From Sphingobium wenxiniae (GTDB taxonomy: Bacteria; Pseudomonadota; Alphaproteobacteria; Sphingomonadales; Sphingomonadaceae), in the NCBI RefSeq assembly GCF_007830065.1, contig NZ_VLKK01000002.1, positions 248,001 through 312,000 of the forward strand: a DNA stretch of 64,000 bases. Direction: 5' to 3'. Of the stretch, positions 18,696 to 26,331 are shown piece after piece. The notes under the pieces are model-generated. The model saw only the letters and a list, made by a program, of their open reading frames with translations. It was not told the DNA's origin and ran no database searches. Both the position numbers and the translations under genes were made by a program. Each line of letters begins with the position of its first letter. The first letter of the stretch is position 1.

Positions 18696-18872
18696 ATGAA
18701 CGCGCCGCCGGTCGATCCATGGCTGCTCGCCAAGCTGGTGTGTCCGGTGACGCGCGGACCGTTGCGCTGGGACGCGGAGCGGGGCGAACTGGTGTCGGAG
18801 GCGGCGGGGCTGGCCTATCCGGTGCGGGATGGGGTGCCGGTGCTGTTGGCGCGGGAAGCGCGGCGGATTTAG
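18696..18872 (+). CDS. Trm112/YcaR-family small protein
   Basis: A 58-residue frame starting at ATG 18696, after TAAGGAG, encodes [18 protein letters not shown] and then [20 protein letters not shown]. This is the YcaR/Trm112 pattern: LLxxLVCPV...GxL followed by LAYPxRDGxPVLL. In E. coli YcaR the motif is CPVC with a further Cys; here only one cysteine remains, so the zinc site appears lost. Homologues can act as partners that activate methyltransferases. It directly follows the Lon-domain gene and is likely co-transcribed with it. Confidence 0.87.
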   Translation: MNAPPVDPWLLAKLVCPVTRGPLRWDAERGELVSEAAGLAYPVRDGVPVLLAREARRI

Positions 18873-18883
18873 GAGGGGCCATA

Positions 18884-18899
18884 GGAGGGCCGTTATGGG
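18884..18899 (+). repeat. 16-base direct repeat, copy 2
   Basis: GGAGGGCCGTTATGGG lies 11 bases after the Trm112-like stop and is identical to 16000-16015. It is followed by GGGCATTGAATGTCC, a near-palindrome. Confidence 0.6.
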
Positions 18900-18954
18900 T
18901 GGGACGGGCATTGAATGTCCGCTCATGGCCGAAATGCCGCACATCTCCCGACCA

Positions 18955-19575
18955 TCAGGACTGCATCGCTTCCGCGATCAATGCGCGGGCTTCCTTGCCG
19001 TTCCAGTCCATTGCGCCGATGACGCGGGCGATTTCCTTCCCCTGCGCATCGTAGAGGACGGTGGTGGGCAACATGCCGGTCGCATAGTGGAAACCGAGCT
19101 GGTTTTCCGGGTCGATCCAGCTTTTCAGATGCTGGAGGCCCTGTTTCGCGAAAAAAGGCTGCACCAGTTTCGCGCCCTGGCTGTCCTGCGAGACGGCAAG
19201 GACGCTCAGCCCCTTTGGTCCGTAAGCGGCGGCGAGGGCGTCAAGCGTCGGCATTTCCGCAATGCAGGGCGCGCACCATGTCGCCCAGAGATTGACCAGA
19301 AGCGGCTTTCCGGCGAAATCCTTGAGCGTCGTGTCTTCGCCGTCCAGAGTCTGGAAGCTAAGATCGGGCGCGGGGGTTCCGGCCTTGGACCGATCCAGTG
19401 TATAGCTGAACTCGCCCTTGCCGCTTGCCGTCGGCGCGGTGGCTTCGCCGCTGGTGATCGGCGCGGGCGCAGTCGCGTTCGGTGCCGCTTGCCCCGAAGG
19501 CGGCGATTGCCTATCGCACGCGGCAAGGCCGGCCAGCAGGAGCAGTGTCATTACGCAGCGTAAGGAAGTTCGCAC
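18955..19575 (-). CDS. TlpA-like thioredoxin lipoprotein
   Basis: This protein of about 206 residues is a periplasmic thiol-disulfide oxidoreductase of the TlpA/ResA group. A lipoprotein signal ends in [10 protein letters not shown], then an Ala/Pro-rich linker, then the redox domain with [19 protein letters not shown] and a cis-proline region at [16 protein letters not shown] 19575 is preferred because GGAG lies 9 bases upstream; ATG 19551 is another option. Such proteins reduce cytochrome c apoproteins or protect exported cysteines. The divergent argH start is only 19 bases away, so the two promoters must extend into each other's coding regions. Confidence 0.87.
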   Translation of the reverse strand: MRTSLRCVMTLLLLAGLAACDRQSPPSGQAAPNATAPAPITSGEATAPTASGKGEFSYTLDRSKAGTPAPDLSFQTLDGEDTTLKDFAGKPLLVNLWATWCAPCIAEMPTLDALAAAYGPKGLSVLAVSQDSQGAKLVQPFFAKQGLQHLKSWIDPENQLGFHYATGMLPTTVLYDAQGKEIARVIGAMDWNGKEARALIAEAMQS

Positions 19576-19594
19576 GGGGGAAGGCTCCAACAGC

Positions 19595-20965
19595 ATGTGG
19601 GGCGGACGCTTCGCGGCGGGTCCGGCTTCGATCATGCGGGAGATAAATGCCTCCATCCCGTTCGACAAGCGATTGTGGAAACAGGATATCGCCGGGTCCA
19701 AGGCGCATGTCGCGATGCTGGCCAAACAGGGCATCGTCGATGGCGAGGACGCGCAGGCGATCACCGAGGGGCTGAGCCGGATCGCGACGGAATATGAAGC
19801 GGACGGCGTGCCGGTCGACCTCGACCTGGAAGACATTCACATGGTCACAGAGTCGCGGCTGGCCGACCTGATCGGTCCGGCGGCGGGGCGGCTGCATACG
19901 GCGCGCTCGCGCAACGATCAGGTGGCGACCGATTTCCGCCTATGGGTGCGCGACGCGATGGACGAGGTGGACGCGGGGCTGGCGGCGCTTCAGGACGCGC
20001 TCCTCAAGCGGGCGGAGGAACATGCGGATGCGGTGATGCCGGGCTTCACCCATCTGCAATCCGCGCAGCCGGTGACGCTGGGGCATCATCTGATGGCCTA
20101 TCATGAAATGATCCGGCGCGACCGCAGCCGCTTTGCCGATGCGCGCGTCCGCATGAACGAATGTCCGCTGGGCGCGGCGGCGCTGGCCGGGACGGGCTTT
20201 CCCATCGACCGCCATGCGACGGCGGCGGCTTTGGGTTTCGCCAAGCCGACCGACAACAGCCTCGACAGCGTGTCGGATCGGGACTTTGCGCTCGATTATC
20301 TGATGGCGGCGACGCAAGTGGCGCTGCACCTGTCGCGGCTGGCCGAGGAGTTCATCATCTGGGCAAGCCAGCCCTTCGGCTTCGTGAAGCTGCCCGACGC
20401 CTATTCGACCGGCAGCTCGATCATGCCGCAGAAGCGCAATCCGGACGCGGCCGAACTGGTGCGCGGCCATGCGGGGCGGATCATGGGGTGCATGAACGCG
20501 CTCTGCGTCACGATGAAGGGCCTGCCGCTCGCCTATTCCAAGGACATGCAGGATGACAAGCCGCCGGTGTTCGAGGCGCACGACCTGCTGGGCCTGTCCA
20601 TTGCGGCGATGACGGGGATGATCGAGACGGTGACGTTCCGCACGGACCGGATGCGGGCGCTGGCCGAGAGCGGTTTCGCCACGGCGACCGACCTTGCCGA
20701 CTGGCTGGTGCGGGAAGCCGATGTGCCTTTCCGGGAAGCGCATCATATCACCGGGCGCGCGGTGGCGGCGGCGGAGGAAACCGGGACGCCATTGGCGGAC
20801 CTGCCGATCGACACGCTCAAAGCCATTGATCCGCGCATCGATGAGCGCATCTATGCGGTGCTGACGGTCGACGCATCGGTCGCCAGCCGGAAAAGCCACG
20901 GCGGCACCGCGCCCGATCAGGTGCGCGAGCGGATCGCGCAGGCGCGGCGGGAGAAGGAAGCATGA
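19595..20965 (+). CDS. argH: Argininosuccinate lyase
   Basis: ArgH splits argininosuccinate into arginine and fumarate. The 456-residue protein shows the family features [14 protein letters not shown], the [18 protein letters not shown] region, [16 protein letters not shown] and the superfamily signature [19 protein letters not shown] around residue 275. The frame is open far upstream (to 19418), but family similarity starts at ATG 19595. lptM-like and lysA follow, the first overlapping the argH stop, so this is the first gene of an amino-acid and envelope operon. The start faces the tlpA-like gene. Confidence 0.96.
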   Translation: MWGGRFAAGPASIMREINASIPFDKRLWKQDIAGSKAHVAMLAKQGIVDGEDAQAITEGLSRIATEYEADGVPVDLDLEDIHMVTESRLADLIGPAAGRLHTARSRNDQVATDFRLWVRDAMDEVDAGLAALQDALLKRAEEHADAVMPGFTHLQSAQPVTLGHHLMAYHEMIRRDRSRFADARVRMNECPLGAAALAGTGFPIDRHATAAALGFAKPTDNSLDSVSDRDFALDYLMAATQVALHLSRLAEEFIIWASQPFGFVKLPDAYSTGSSIMPQKRNPDAAELVRGHAGRIMGCMNALCVTMKGLPLAYSKDMQDDKPPVFEAHDLLGLSIAAMTGMIETVTFRTDRMRALAESGFATATDLADWLVREADVPFREAHHITGRAVAAAEETGTPLADLPIDTLKAIDPRIDERIYAVLTVDASVASRKSHGGTAPDQVRERIAQARREKEA

Positions 20966-21225
20966 TGATGCGATGGAGCAAGGGGCTGGCTGTGGTGGCG
21001 CTGGCTGTGGCGTTGGCGTCCTGCGGCGGTCGCCAGCCATTGAAGCCCATCGAGGGGCAGAAGATGCCCGCCGTGCCGGTGGGAGCCGCGACCGCGCCCA
21101 CCGCGCAGGACTTGACGACCCCATCGACGCAGGCGCGGCCCGAACGCAATGTCGAGTTGCTGACCCAATCGAAGCAACGCGGCGACGATCCGTTCGATCT
21201 GCCGCCCGAAAGCGCCCCGCAATAA
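20962..21225 (+). CDS. LptM-like small lipoprotein
   Basis: The 87-residue product has a lipoprotein signal with LALASC (Cys21) and then CGGRQPLKP, which matches the C-G-x-(K/R)-x-P-L pattern of LptM (YifL), the lipoprotein that helps LptD mature with its correct disulfides. After that comes an Ala/Pro/Thr-rich tail with no domain. Position supports the call: lptM-type genes commonly lie just upstream of lysA or dapF. ATG 20962 overlaps the argH stop. The assignment rests on a short motif and gene order. Confidence 0.7.
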   Translation: MMMRWSKGLAVVALAVALASCGGRQPLKPIEGQKMPAVPVGAATAPTAQDLTTPSTQARPERNVELLTQSKQRGDDPFDLPPESAPQ

Positions 21226-21247
21226 GACCCGACAGGACACAGAAGCC

Positions 21248-22513
21248 TTGGACCATTTCGATTATCTAGACGGCGCCATGCATGTGGAGCAGGTGCCGAT
21301 GGCCGCGATTGCCGATGCCGTGGGCACGCCGGTCTATGTCTATTCGACCGCGACGCTGACGCGCCATGTCGGCGTGTTCCGCGAGGCGCTGTCGCGGCTT
21401 GACGATCCGCTGATCGCCTTTGCGGTGAAGGCCAATCCCAATGCGGCGGTGCTGGCGACGCTGGGGAAATTGGGACTGGGCGCGGATGTGGTGTCGGGCG
21501 GCGAGCTGCTTCGGGCCATCGCGGCGGGGATTGCGGCCGGCCGTATCGTCTTTTCGGGCGTCGGCAAGACAGCGGAGGAAATGCGGCTGGCGCTGGAGCA
21601 TGGCATTTTCCAGTTCAATCTGGAAAGCGAGCCGGAAGCGGAGATGCTCTCCGACGTAGCGCTTTCCATGGGGAAGCGCGCGCCGGTCGCCTATCGCATC
21701 AATCCCGATGTGGACGCGGGCACCCATGCCAAGATTTCGACCGGCAAGTCGGAAAACAAGTTCGGCATCCCCTATGACCGGGCGCTCGAATCCTATGCGG
21801 CGGCGCGCGCCCTGCCCGGTTTGGACGTGCAGGGCGTGGCGGTGCACATCGGCAGCCAACTGACCGATCTCGCGCCGCTGGAGGCGGCCTTCGTCAAGGT
21901 CGGCGCGCTGATCGGCAAGCTGCGGGAGGCGGGGCATGACATCCGCACCGCCGATCTGGGCGGCGGGCTTGGCGTGCCCTATGATCCGTCCAAGCCCGTG
22001 CCGCCCAGCCCCGCCGACTATGGCGCGATGGTGACACGGGTGGCGCAGGGGTGGAATGTCCGCCTGATGTTCGAGCCGGGGCGGGTGATCGTCGGCAATG
22101 CGGGCGCTCTGCTGTCGCGCGTGGTGCGGGTGAAGCAGGGCGCGCAGGCGCCCTTCGTCATCGTCGACGCGGCGATGAACGACCTGCTGCGGCCCAGCCT
22201 CTATGACGCATGGCATGATATCCGCGCCGTGCGGCCTGCGGGCGGGCGCGCCGCCGCCAATGTGGTGGGGCCGGTGTGCGAGACGGGCGATACCTTCGCC
22301 ATGCATCGCGACATGGATGTGGTGCAGGCGGACGATCTGGTCGCCTTCATGACGGCGGGCGCTTATGGCGCGACCATGGCGAGCACCTATAACAGCCGCG
22401 CGCTGACGCCCGAAGTGCTGGTGTCGGGCGGCAAATGGGCCGTGGTGCGCGCGCGTCCGCCCATCGAGACGCTGATCGCCGGGGACAGCATTCCCGACTG
22501 GGTGAGGGACTGA
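21248..22513 (+). CDS. lysA: Diaminopimelate decarboxylase
   Basis: LysA makes lysine from meso-diaminopimelate using pyridoxal phosphate. The 421-residue protein shows PVYVYSTATL, the PLP-lysine in FAVKANPNAAVL (K61), HIGSQLTDL, the glycine-rich LGGGLGVPY and the active-site cysteine in GPVCETGD, followed by the C-terminal AGAYGATMASTYNSR. Translation probably begins at TTG 21248; the next ATG (residue 11) would remove part of the conserved N-terminus. The following siroheme gene overlaps by one base (TGATG). Confidence 0.96.
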   Translation: MDHFDYLDGAMHVEQVPMAAIADAVGTPVYVYSTATLTRHVGVFREALSRLDDPLIAFAVKANPNAAVLATLGKLGLGADVVSGGELLRAIAAGIAAGRIVFSGVGKTAEEMRLALEHGIFQFNLESEPEAEMLSDVALSMGKRAPVAYRINPDVDAGTHAKISTGKSENKFGIPYDRALESYAAARALPGLDVQGVAVHIGSQLTDLAPLEAAFVKVGALIGKLREAGHDIRTADLGGGLGVPYDPSKPVPPSPADYGAMVTRVAQGWNVRLMFEPGRVIVGNAGALLSRVVRVKQGAQAPFVIVDAAMNDLLRPSLYDAWHDIRAVRPAGGRAAANVVGPVCETGDTFAMHRDMDVVQADDLVAFMTAGAYGATMASTYNSRALTPEVLVSGGKWAVVRARPPIETLIAGDSIPDWVRD

Positions 22514-23280
22514 TGCACAGCCTGCCCGTCTTCCTGCGATTGCAAGGGCGGGCCGTGATCCTGACCGGTGAAGGCGAGGCGGCGGCGGCCAAGCGGCGGC
22601 TGCTGGAGCGGGCGGGCGCGCGCATCGTCGGCGAGGAAGCGGAGGCTGCGCTCGCCATCGTCGCGGACGGGGATGAGGCCGTGGCCGCGCGGCTCAGGGC
22701 GCGGGGCATATTGGTGAACGCGACCGACCGGGCGGATTTGTGCGATTTCACGCTGCCCGCCATCGTGGATCGCGATCCGGTATTGATCGCCATCGGGACG
22801 GGCGGCGCTTCGGCGGGGCTGGCCAAGGCGCTGCGGCAGCGGATCGAGACGATGCTGCCCGCGCGGCTGGGCGCTCTGGCGGCGGCTTTATATCGGGCGC
22901 GGGACGCCATCCGGGCGCGCTGGCCGGACGCGGGCGCGCGGCGGCGGGCCATCGATGCGGGGCTTGGCGCGGGCGGCGTGCTGGACCCGTTGCGGGAGGA
23001 TGCGGCCGATGCCGTGCCGTCCTGGCTGGCCGGAGAGGAGGCAGGGCTGGACGGAGGCAGGCTGGCGGCGATCCGCCTGGCATCCGCCGATCCGGACGAA
23101 TTGACGCTGCGGGCGGCGCGGCTGTTGGGCGAGGCGGACCGGATCTATCATCGCGGGGATGTGCCGCGCGCGATACTGGATCGCGCGCGGGCCGATGCGG
23201 CGCGGGTCGTGGCCGACCATAAGCCGGACCGGCCGGGCGCGGGGCTATCGCTCTGGCTGGAGATGGCGGAGCGAGGTTAG
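22513..23280 (+). CDS. Siroheme synthase N-terminal type: precorrin-2 dehydrogenase/ferrochelatase with SUMT remnant
   Basis: This 255-residue protein corresponds to the N-terminal half of CysG. Residues 1-115 carry the NAD-binding domain (GRAVILTGEGEAAAAKRRLL, then VNATDRADLCDF and GTGGASAGLAKALRQ), and a helical dimerisation region follows. This enzyme oxidises precorrin-2 and inserts iron to give siroheme. After residue 190, SADPDELTLRAARLLGEADR and DVPRAILDRARADA closely resemble the first 45 residues of the methyltransferase (SUMT) domain of full CysG, but the GAGPG loop and all the rest are absent. The methyltransferase must be encoded elsewhere. It starts one base before the end of lysA. 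Confidence 0.85.
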   Translation: MHSLPVFLRLQGRAVILTGEGEAAAAKRRLLERAGARIVGEEAEAALAIVADGDEAVAARLRARGILVNATDRADLCDFTLPAIVDRDPVLIAIGTGGASAGLAKALRQRIETMLPARLGALAAALYRARDAIRARWPDAGARRRAIDAGLGAGGVLDPLREDAADAVPSWLAGEEAGLDGGRLAAIRLASADPDELTLRAARLLGEADRIYHRGDVPRAILDRARADAARVVADHKPDRPGAGLSLWLEMAERG

Positions 23281-23377
23281 AGCATGATCGATTAGATTGA
23301 ATCGGATCATGCTCTATATTGTCTTTGTTTTCCGCATTTTCCGAGTCGTTGGGTGATCCCGCCCGACTTGAAAATGC
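23281..23377. repeat. Composite palindromic intergenic element (two hairpins)
   Basis: The gap between two convergent genes is filled by two hairpins. The first, 23281-23313, pairs AGCATGATCGATT with AATCGGATCATGCT, with one bulge. The second, 23334-23377, pairs GCATTTTCCGAGTCG with CGACTTGAAAATGC. This arrangement resembles mobile-like intergenic repeats I know from alphaproteobacterial genomes. Here it may end transcription from both sides. Confidence 0.65.
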
Positions 23378-23378
23378 T

Positions 23379-24002
23379 CTAGCCGCGCGCGGCGTTCAGC
23401 CTTGCGATCTCGTCGTGCAGCGCCTGGATCGAGGACACCAGACGGGCGCGGTCGGCCTGCAATTCGTTCAGGGCCTCGCGCGTTTCGCCCAGTTCCACCG
23501 CGCGGCGGGCGATGCGCGCGTCGAGTTCCGCATTGTGGCGGGTGAGCGCGCCCATCTGTTCGGCCCTGACGCACAAATGGCGCAGGCGCGCGTCGAGAAG
23601 GTCGAAATCGAGCGGCTTGGCGATATGATCGTCCGCGCCCGCCGCCAGCGCTTCCACGGCGAGGGGGCGTTCGAGGCGGCCCGCTATGGTCACGAAACAG
23701 GCATGGGGAGAAAGGCCCGACGCGCGTATCTTCTCCATTGTGGCGACGGCGGAGAGCAGCGTCAGGCCCATGTCGAGCAGGACGATGTCGACAGGCCGCG
23801 CGACCAGCAGGCCGAGCGCCGCGAACCCGTTTTCCGCCAGCGCCACGTCATAGCCCAAATGGGAAAGGCGGCGGGCGATGACCGTGCGCGCCGTGGGATT
23901 TTCATCGATGACGAGGATGCGCGGCCGCCGCTCCATACGGCCGGCGCTTTCATTCGCCGGCTTCCGTGCGCCGCTGCGCTGGCTGCGTTTGAAAATCTGC
24001 AT
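23379..24002 (-). CDS. Response regulator with receiver domain and coiled coil, no output domain
   Basis: The 207-residue protein has a receiver domain at residues 27-140. The acidic pair is D33/E34 (RILVIDENPTART), the phospho-acceptor is D77 (VDIVLLDMG), the switch threonine is in CFVTIAG and the lysine is K129 (HIAKPL). After it, residues 140-205 form a heptad-like helix (NAELDARIARRAVELGETRE onward) instead of a DNA-binding or enzymatic domain. ATG 24002 is preceded by AGGAG. No histidine kinase is adjacent. It may act by binding a partner protein, as CheY- or DivK-like regulators do. Confidence 0.85.
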   Translation of the reverse strand: MQIFKRSQRSGARKPANESAGRMERRPRILVIDENPTARTVIARRLSHLGYDVALAENGFAALGLLVARPVDIVLLDMGLTLLSAVATMEKIRASGLSPHACFVTIAGRLERPLAVEALAAGADDHIAKPLDFDLLDARLRHLCVRAEQMGALTRHNAELDARIARRAVELGETREALNELQADRARLVSSIQALHDEIARLNAARG

Positions 24003-24074
24003 GGCGTGCCGTCTCCTGCCTGCGGGAAGAATAGGAACGGCGCGCAAAGAAAAGGTTAACGCCGCGCAGAGCGT

Positions 24075-24716
24075 TCAGTCGGGACCGTAGGCGCGCATGA
24101 AGATGCCGACCGCGAAATCCGCTTCGGCCGCGATCATGTCCAGGGTCGCGGCGCTGATCCGCCCTACCAGCATTTGCTGGTGGCATCCCGAGGTTACAAG
24201 CGCGGTCAGGACGCGTGAGGCGGCCTGCGGGTCGTCTTTGCGCAGTTGTCCCCGCTCCATCGCCCCGGCAAGGAAATCGGCAATCAGGCCGCGAGTCAGG
24301 CGCGGCGCGCGTTCATAGAAGATCCTGCCCATTTCGGGGAAGCGTCCAGCTTCGGACATGACCAGCCTGTGCAGGGAAATCGCCTCGGGCGACGTCACCT
24401 TTTGCAGCAGGCTGACGCATACGCGATGCAGCGTGGTGACGAGATCGCCGCACGGATCGAGGATTTCGTACAGATGCGCGCGATAGGTCGCCGTCACCTG
24501 TTCGAGCACGGAGGCGAAGAGTTCTTCCTTGGAAGGAAAGTGATTCCAGAGCGTTCCCTTCGATCCGCCCAGCGTGGCGGCGATCCCCGACATGGTCGTG
24601 CCGGCATAGCCGTTTTCCAGAAAATAGTGCGCGGCGACGTTCAGGATGGCATCGCGCCGATCGCGGCGGCGAGCCTCCCGGCGGCTGAGAACGGAAGAGG
24701 AAAGACGATCCGGCAT
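24075..24716 (-). CDS. TetR-family repressor of the adjacent efflux operon
   Basis: This 213-residue protein has an N-terminal TetR helix-turn-helix (RRDAILNVAAHYFLENGYAG, then TTMSGIAATLGGSKGTLWNH and FPSKEELFASVL) and a ligand-binding C-terminal domain with a TetR_C-like AefR/NalC pattern. ATG 24716 is chosen because the conserved start MPDRLSSSVLSRREARRRDR lies there; the frame continues upstream into the divergent gene. It is divergent from a three-gene tripartite efflux operon, and the 88-base gap contains matched inverted 20-mers, so it most likely represses that operon and itself. Confidence 0.92.
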   Translation of the reverse strand: MPDRLSSSVLSRREARRRDRRDAILNVAAHYFLENGYAGTTMSGIAATLGGSKGTLWNHFPSKEELFASVLEQVTATYRAHLYEILDPCGDLVTTLHRVCVSLLQKVTSPEAISLHRLVMSEAGRFPEMGRIFYERAPRLTRGLIADFLAGAMERGQLRKDDPQAASRVLTALVTSGCHQQMLVGRISAATLDMIAAEADFAVGIFMRAYGPD

Positions 24717-24718
24717 AT

Positions 24719-24738
24719 AACCGTACCATATAGTATGA
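24719..24738 (-). promoter_or_regulatory. Putative TetR operator, site 1
   Basis: AACCGTACCATATAGTATGA lies 2 bases upstream of the tetR start. It matches the reverse complement of site 2 at 18 of 20 positions. Its core CATA-TAG-TATG is itself a small palindrome, as expected for a dimeric repressor. Confidence 0.65.
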
Positions 24739-24781
24739 TATTTTCGTTGACAAGGTCGTGCGGCAGGGGCAAGGGCGCTTT

Positions 24782-24801
24782 TCATACTAGGTGGTACGGT
24801 T
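24782..24801 (+). promoter_or_regulatory. Putative TetR operator, site 2
   Basis: TCATACTAGGTGGTACGGTT ends 3 bases before the efflux lipoprotein start and is the inverted partner of site 1. A TTGACA box at 24747-24752 lies between the two sites and could be the -35 of the efflux promoter, although no good -10 follows at normal spacing. Confidence 0.65.
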
Positions 24802-24804
24802 GTT

Positions 24805-26331
24805 ATGCCCATGAGTCGTCGTTCTTTTCCGGTTCGTGGCCTGCTGGCGGCGAGCGCGATCGCGCTGTCGGCCTGCGCGGCGGTGCCTGATCTCGGCAGG
24901 AAACCGGAAGTCCGCGCGGCGCAGAGCATCGCGACGGAACGCAGCCTGGCGGCGGCTCGGCGCGATTGGCCGGGCGAGGGATGGTGGGCTGCTTATGGCG
25001 ATCCGCAACTGACCGCGCTGATCGAGGAAGGGTTGCGCAACGCCCCGGACATGGCGGCGGCGGGCGCGCGTTTCCGGCAGGCGCGGGCCATGGCGCAGCA
25101 GGCGGGCGCGCCGCTGCTGCCGACGGTTGATCTGGATGCCCAGGCGGGCGTCACCAAACAGAGCTACAATATGGGAATGCCCTCCGACTTCGTGCCGAAG
25201 GGTTGGCTGGGAACGGGGCAGGTCGCGCTGAATCTCGGCTGGGATCTGGACCTTTGGGGCAAGAATCGCGCGGCGCTGGCGGCAGCGACATCGGAAGCGC
25301 GGGCGGCGGAGATCGACGCACGGCAGGCCCGTCTGGCGCTGACCACGGGGATTGCGGACGCCTATGCCGATCTCGCCCGGCTCTACGACGACGCGGATAT
25401 TCAGCAGCGGGCGCTGGACATCCGGCTGGCGAGCCGGAAGCTGGTGGCGGACAGGCTGCGCAACGGCCTGGAGACGCGTGGCAGCGCGCGGCAGGCGGAC
25501 GCGACCGTGTCCTCCGCAAGGGCGCGGCTGGCTGCCGCGAAAATGGCGATCGAGCTGCGCCAGCACCAGATCGCGGCGCTGATCGGCGCGGGGCCGGATC
25601 GCGGCCTCGATATCACCCGGCCGCAAGTGGAACGGCTGGAGCCGCTGGGCCTGCCCGCCGACGTCACGACCGATCTGGTGGCGCGCCGCCCCGATATCGC
25701 CGCCGCGCTCGCCCGTACGGAAGCCGCCGCCAAGCGGATCAAGGTGGCGCGCGCGGACTTCTTCCCCGCGATTCGGCTGAGCGCGCTGATCGGCGTGCAG
25801 TCGCTGGGGTATGAAACGATCCTCGGGCAATCGTCCACTGGCGCGCTGGTGCCTGCGGGCGGTTCCAAACCCTTCACCGACACGCTGTTCGACAAGGGCT
25901 CGATCTTCGGCAATGCGGGTCCGGCGATCAGCCTGCCGCTGTTCCGCGGTGGTGCGCTGCAAGGGCAGTATCGCGGTGCGCGCGCGGTCTATGACGAAGC
26001 GGTCGCGAGCTATGACAAAACGGTGCTGGGCGCTTACCAGCAGGTCGCCGACGCCGTCACCAGCCGCCGGGCGCTGGACCAGCGGCTGACCGAAGCCCGC
26101 GCCGCGCTCACCGCTTCTGAGGAAGCCTATGCCATCGCGCAGAAGCGCTACAAGGGCGGGCTTTCCGCCTATATCGACGTGCTGAACGTCGAGGACCAGC
26201 TTCTTTCGGCGCGCCAGTCCGTCGTGGAACTGGAAGCCAGTGCTTTTTCGCTCGATATCGCCCTCATTCGCGCGCTGGGCGGCGGTTTCGCCGCCAGCGA
26301 CATCACCGCCAAGGATCGACCCAATGGCTGA
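24805..26331 (+). CDS. Outer-membrane efflux lipoprotein, NodT/TolC family
   Basis: The 508-residue product is the outer-membrane channel of a tripartite pump. It has a lipoprotein signal ending in ALSAC (Cys24), then WWAAYGDPQLTALIEEGLRN, typical of the NodT family, and two long helical halves with the repeated DLWGKNRAALAAATSEARAA and SLPLFRGGALQGQYRGARA motifs. The TolC-like fold is duplicated as expected. It is the first gene of an operon with a membrane fusion protein and a DHA2 transporter, whose start overlaps its stop by 8 bases. Two operator-like sites lie just upstream. Confidence 0.93.
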   Translation: MPMSRRSFPVRGLLAASAIALSACAAVPDLGRKPEVRAAQSIATERSLAAARRDWPGEGWWAAYGDPQLTALIEEGLRNAPDMAAAGARFRQARAMAQQAGAPLLPTVDLDAQAGVTKQSYNMGMPSDFVPKGWLGTGQVALNLGWDLDLWGKNRAALAAATSEARAAEIDARQARLALTTGIADAYADLARLYDDADIQQRALDIRLASRKLVADRLRNGLETRGSARQADATVSSARARLAAAKMAIELRQHQIAALIGAGPDRGLDITRPQVERLEPLGLPADVTTDLVARRPDIAAALARTEAAAKRIKVARADFFPAIRLSALIGVQSLGYETILGQSSTGALVPAGGSKPFTDTLFDKGSIFGNAGPAISLPLFRGGALQGQYRGARAVYDEAVASYDKTVLGAYQQVADAVTSRRALDQRLTEARAALTASEEAYAIAQKRYKGGLSAYIDVLNVEDQLLSARQSVVELEASAFSLDIALIRALGGGFAASDITAKDRPNG

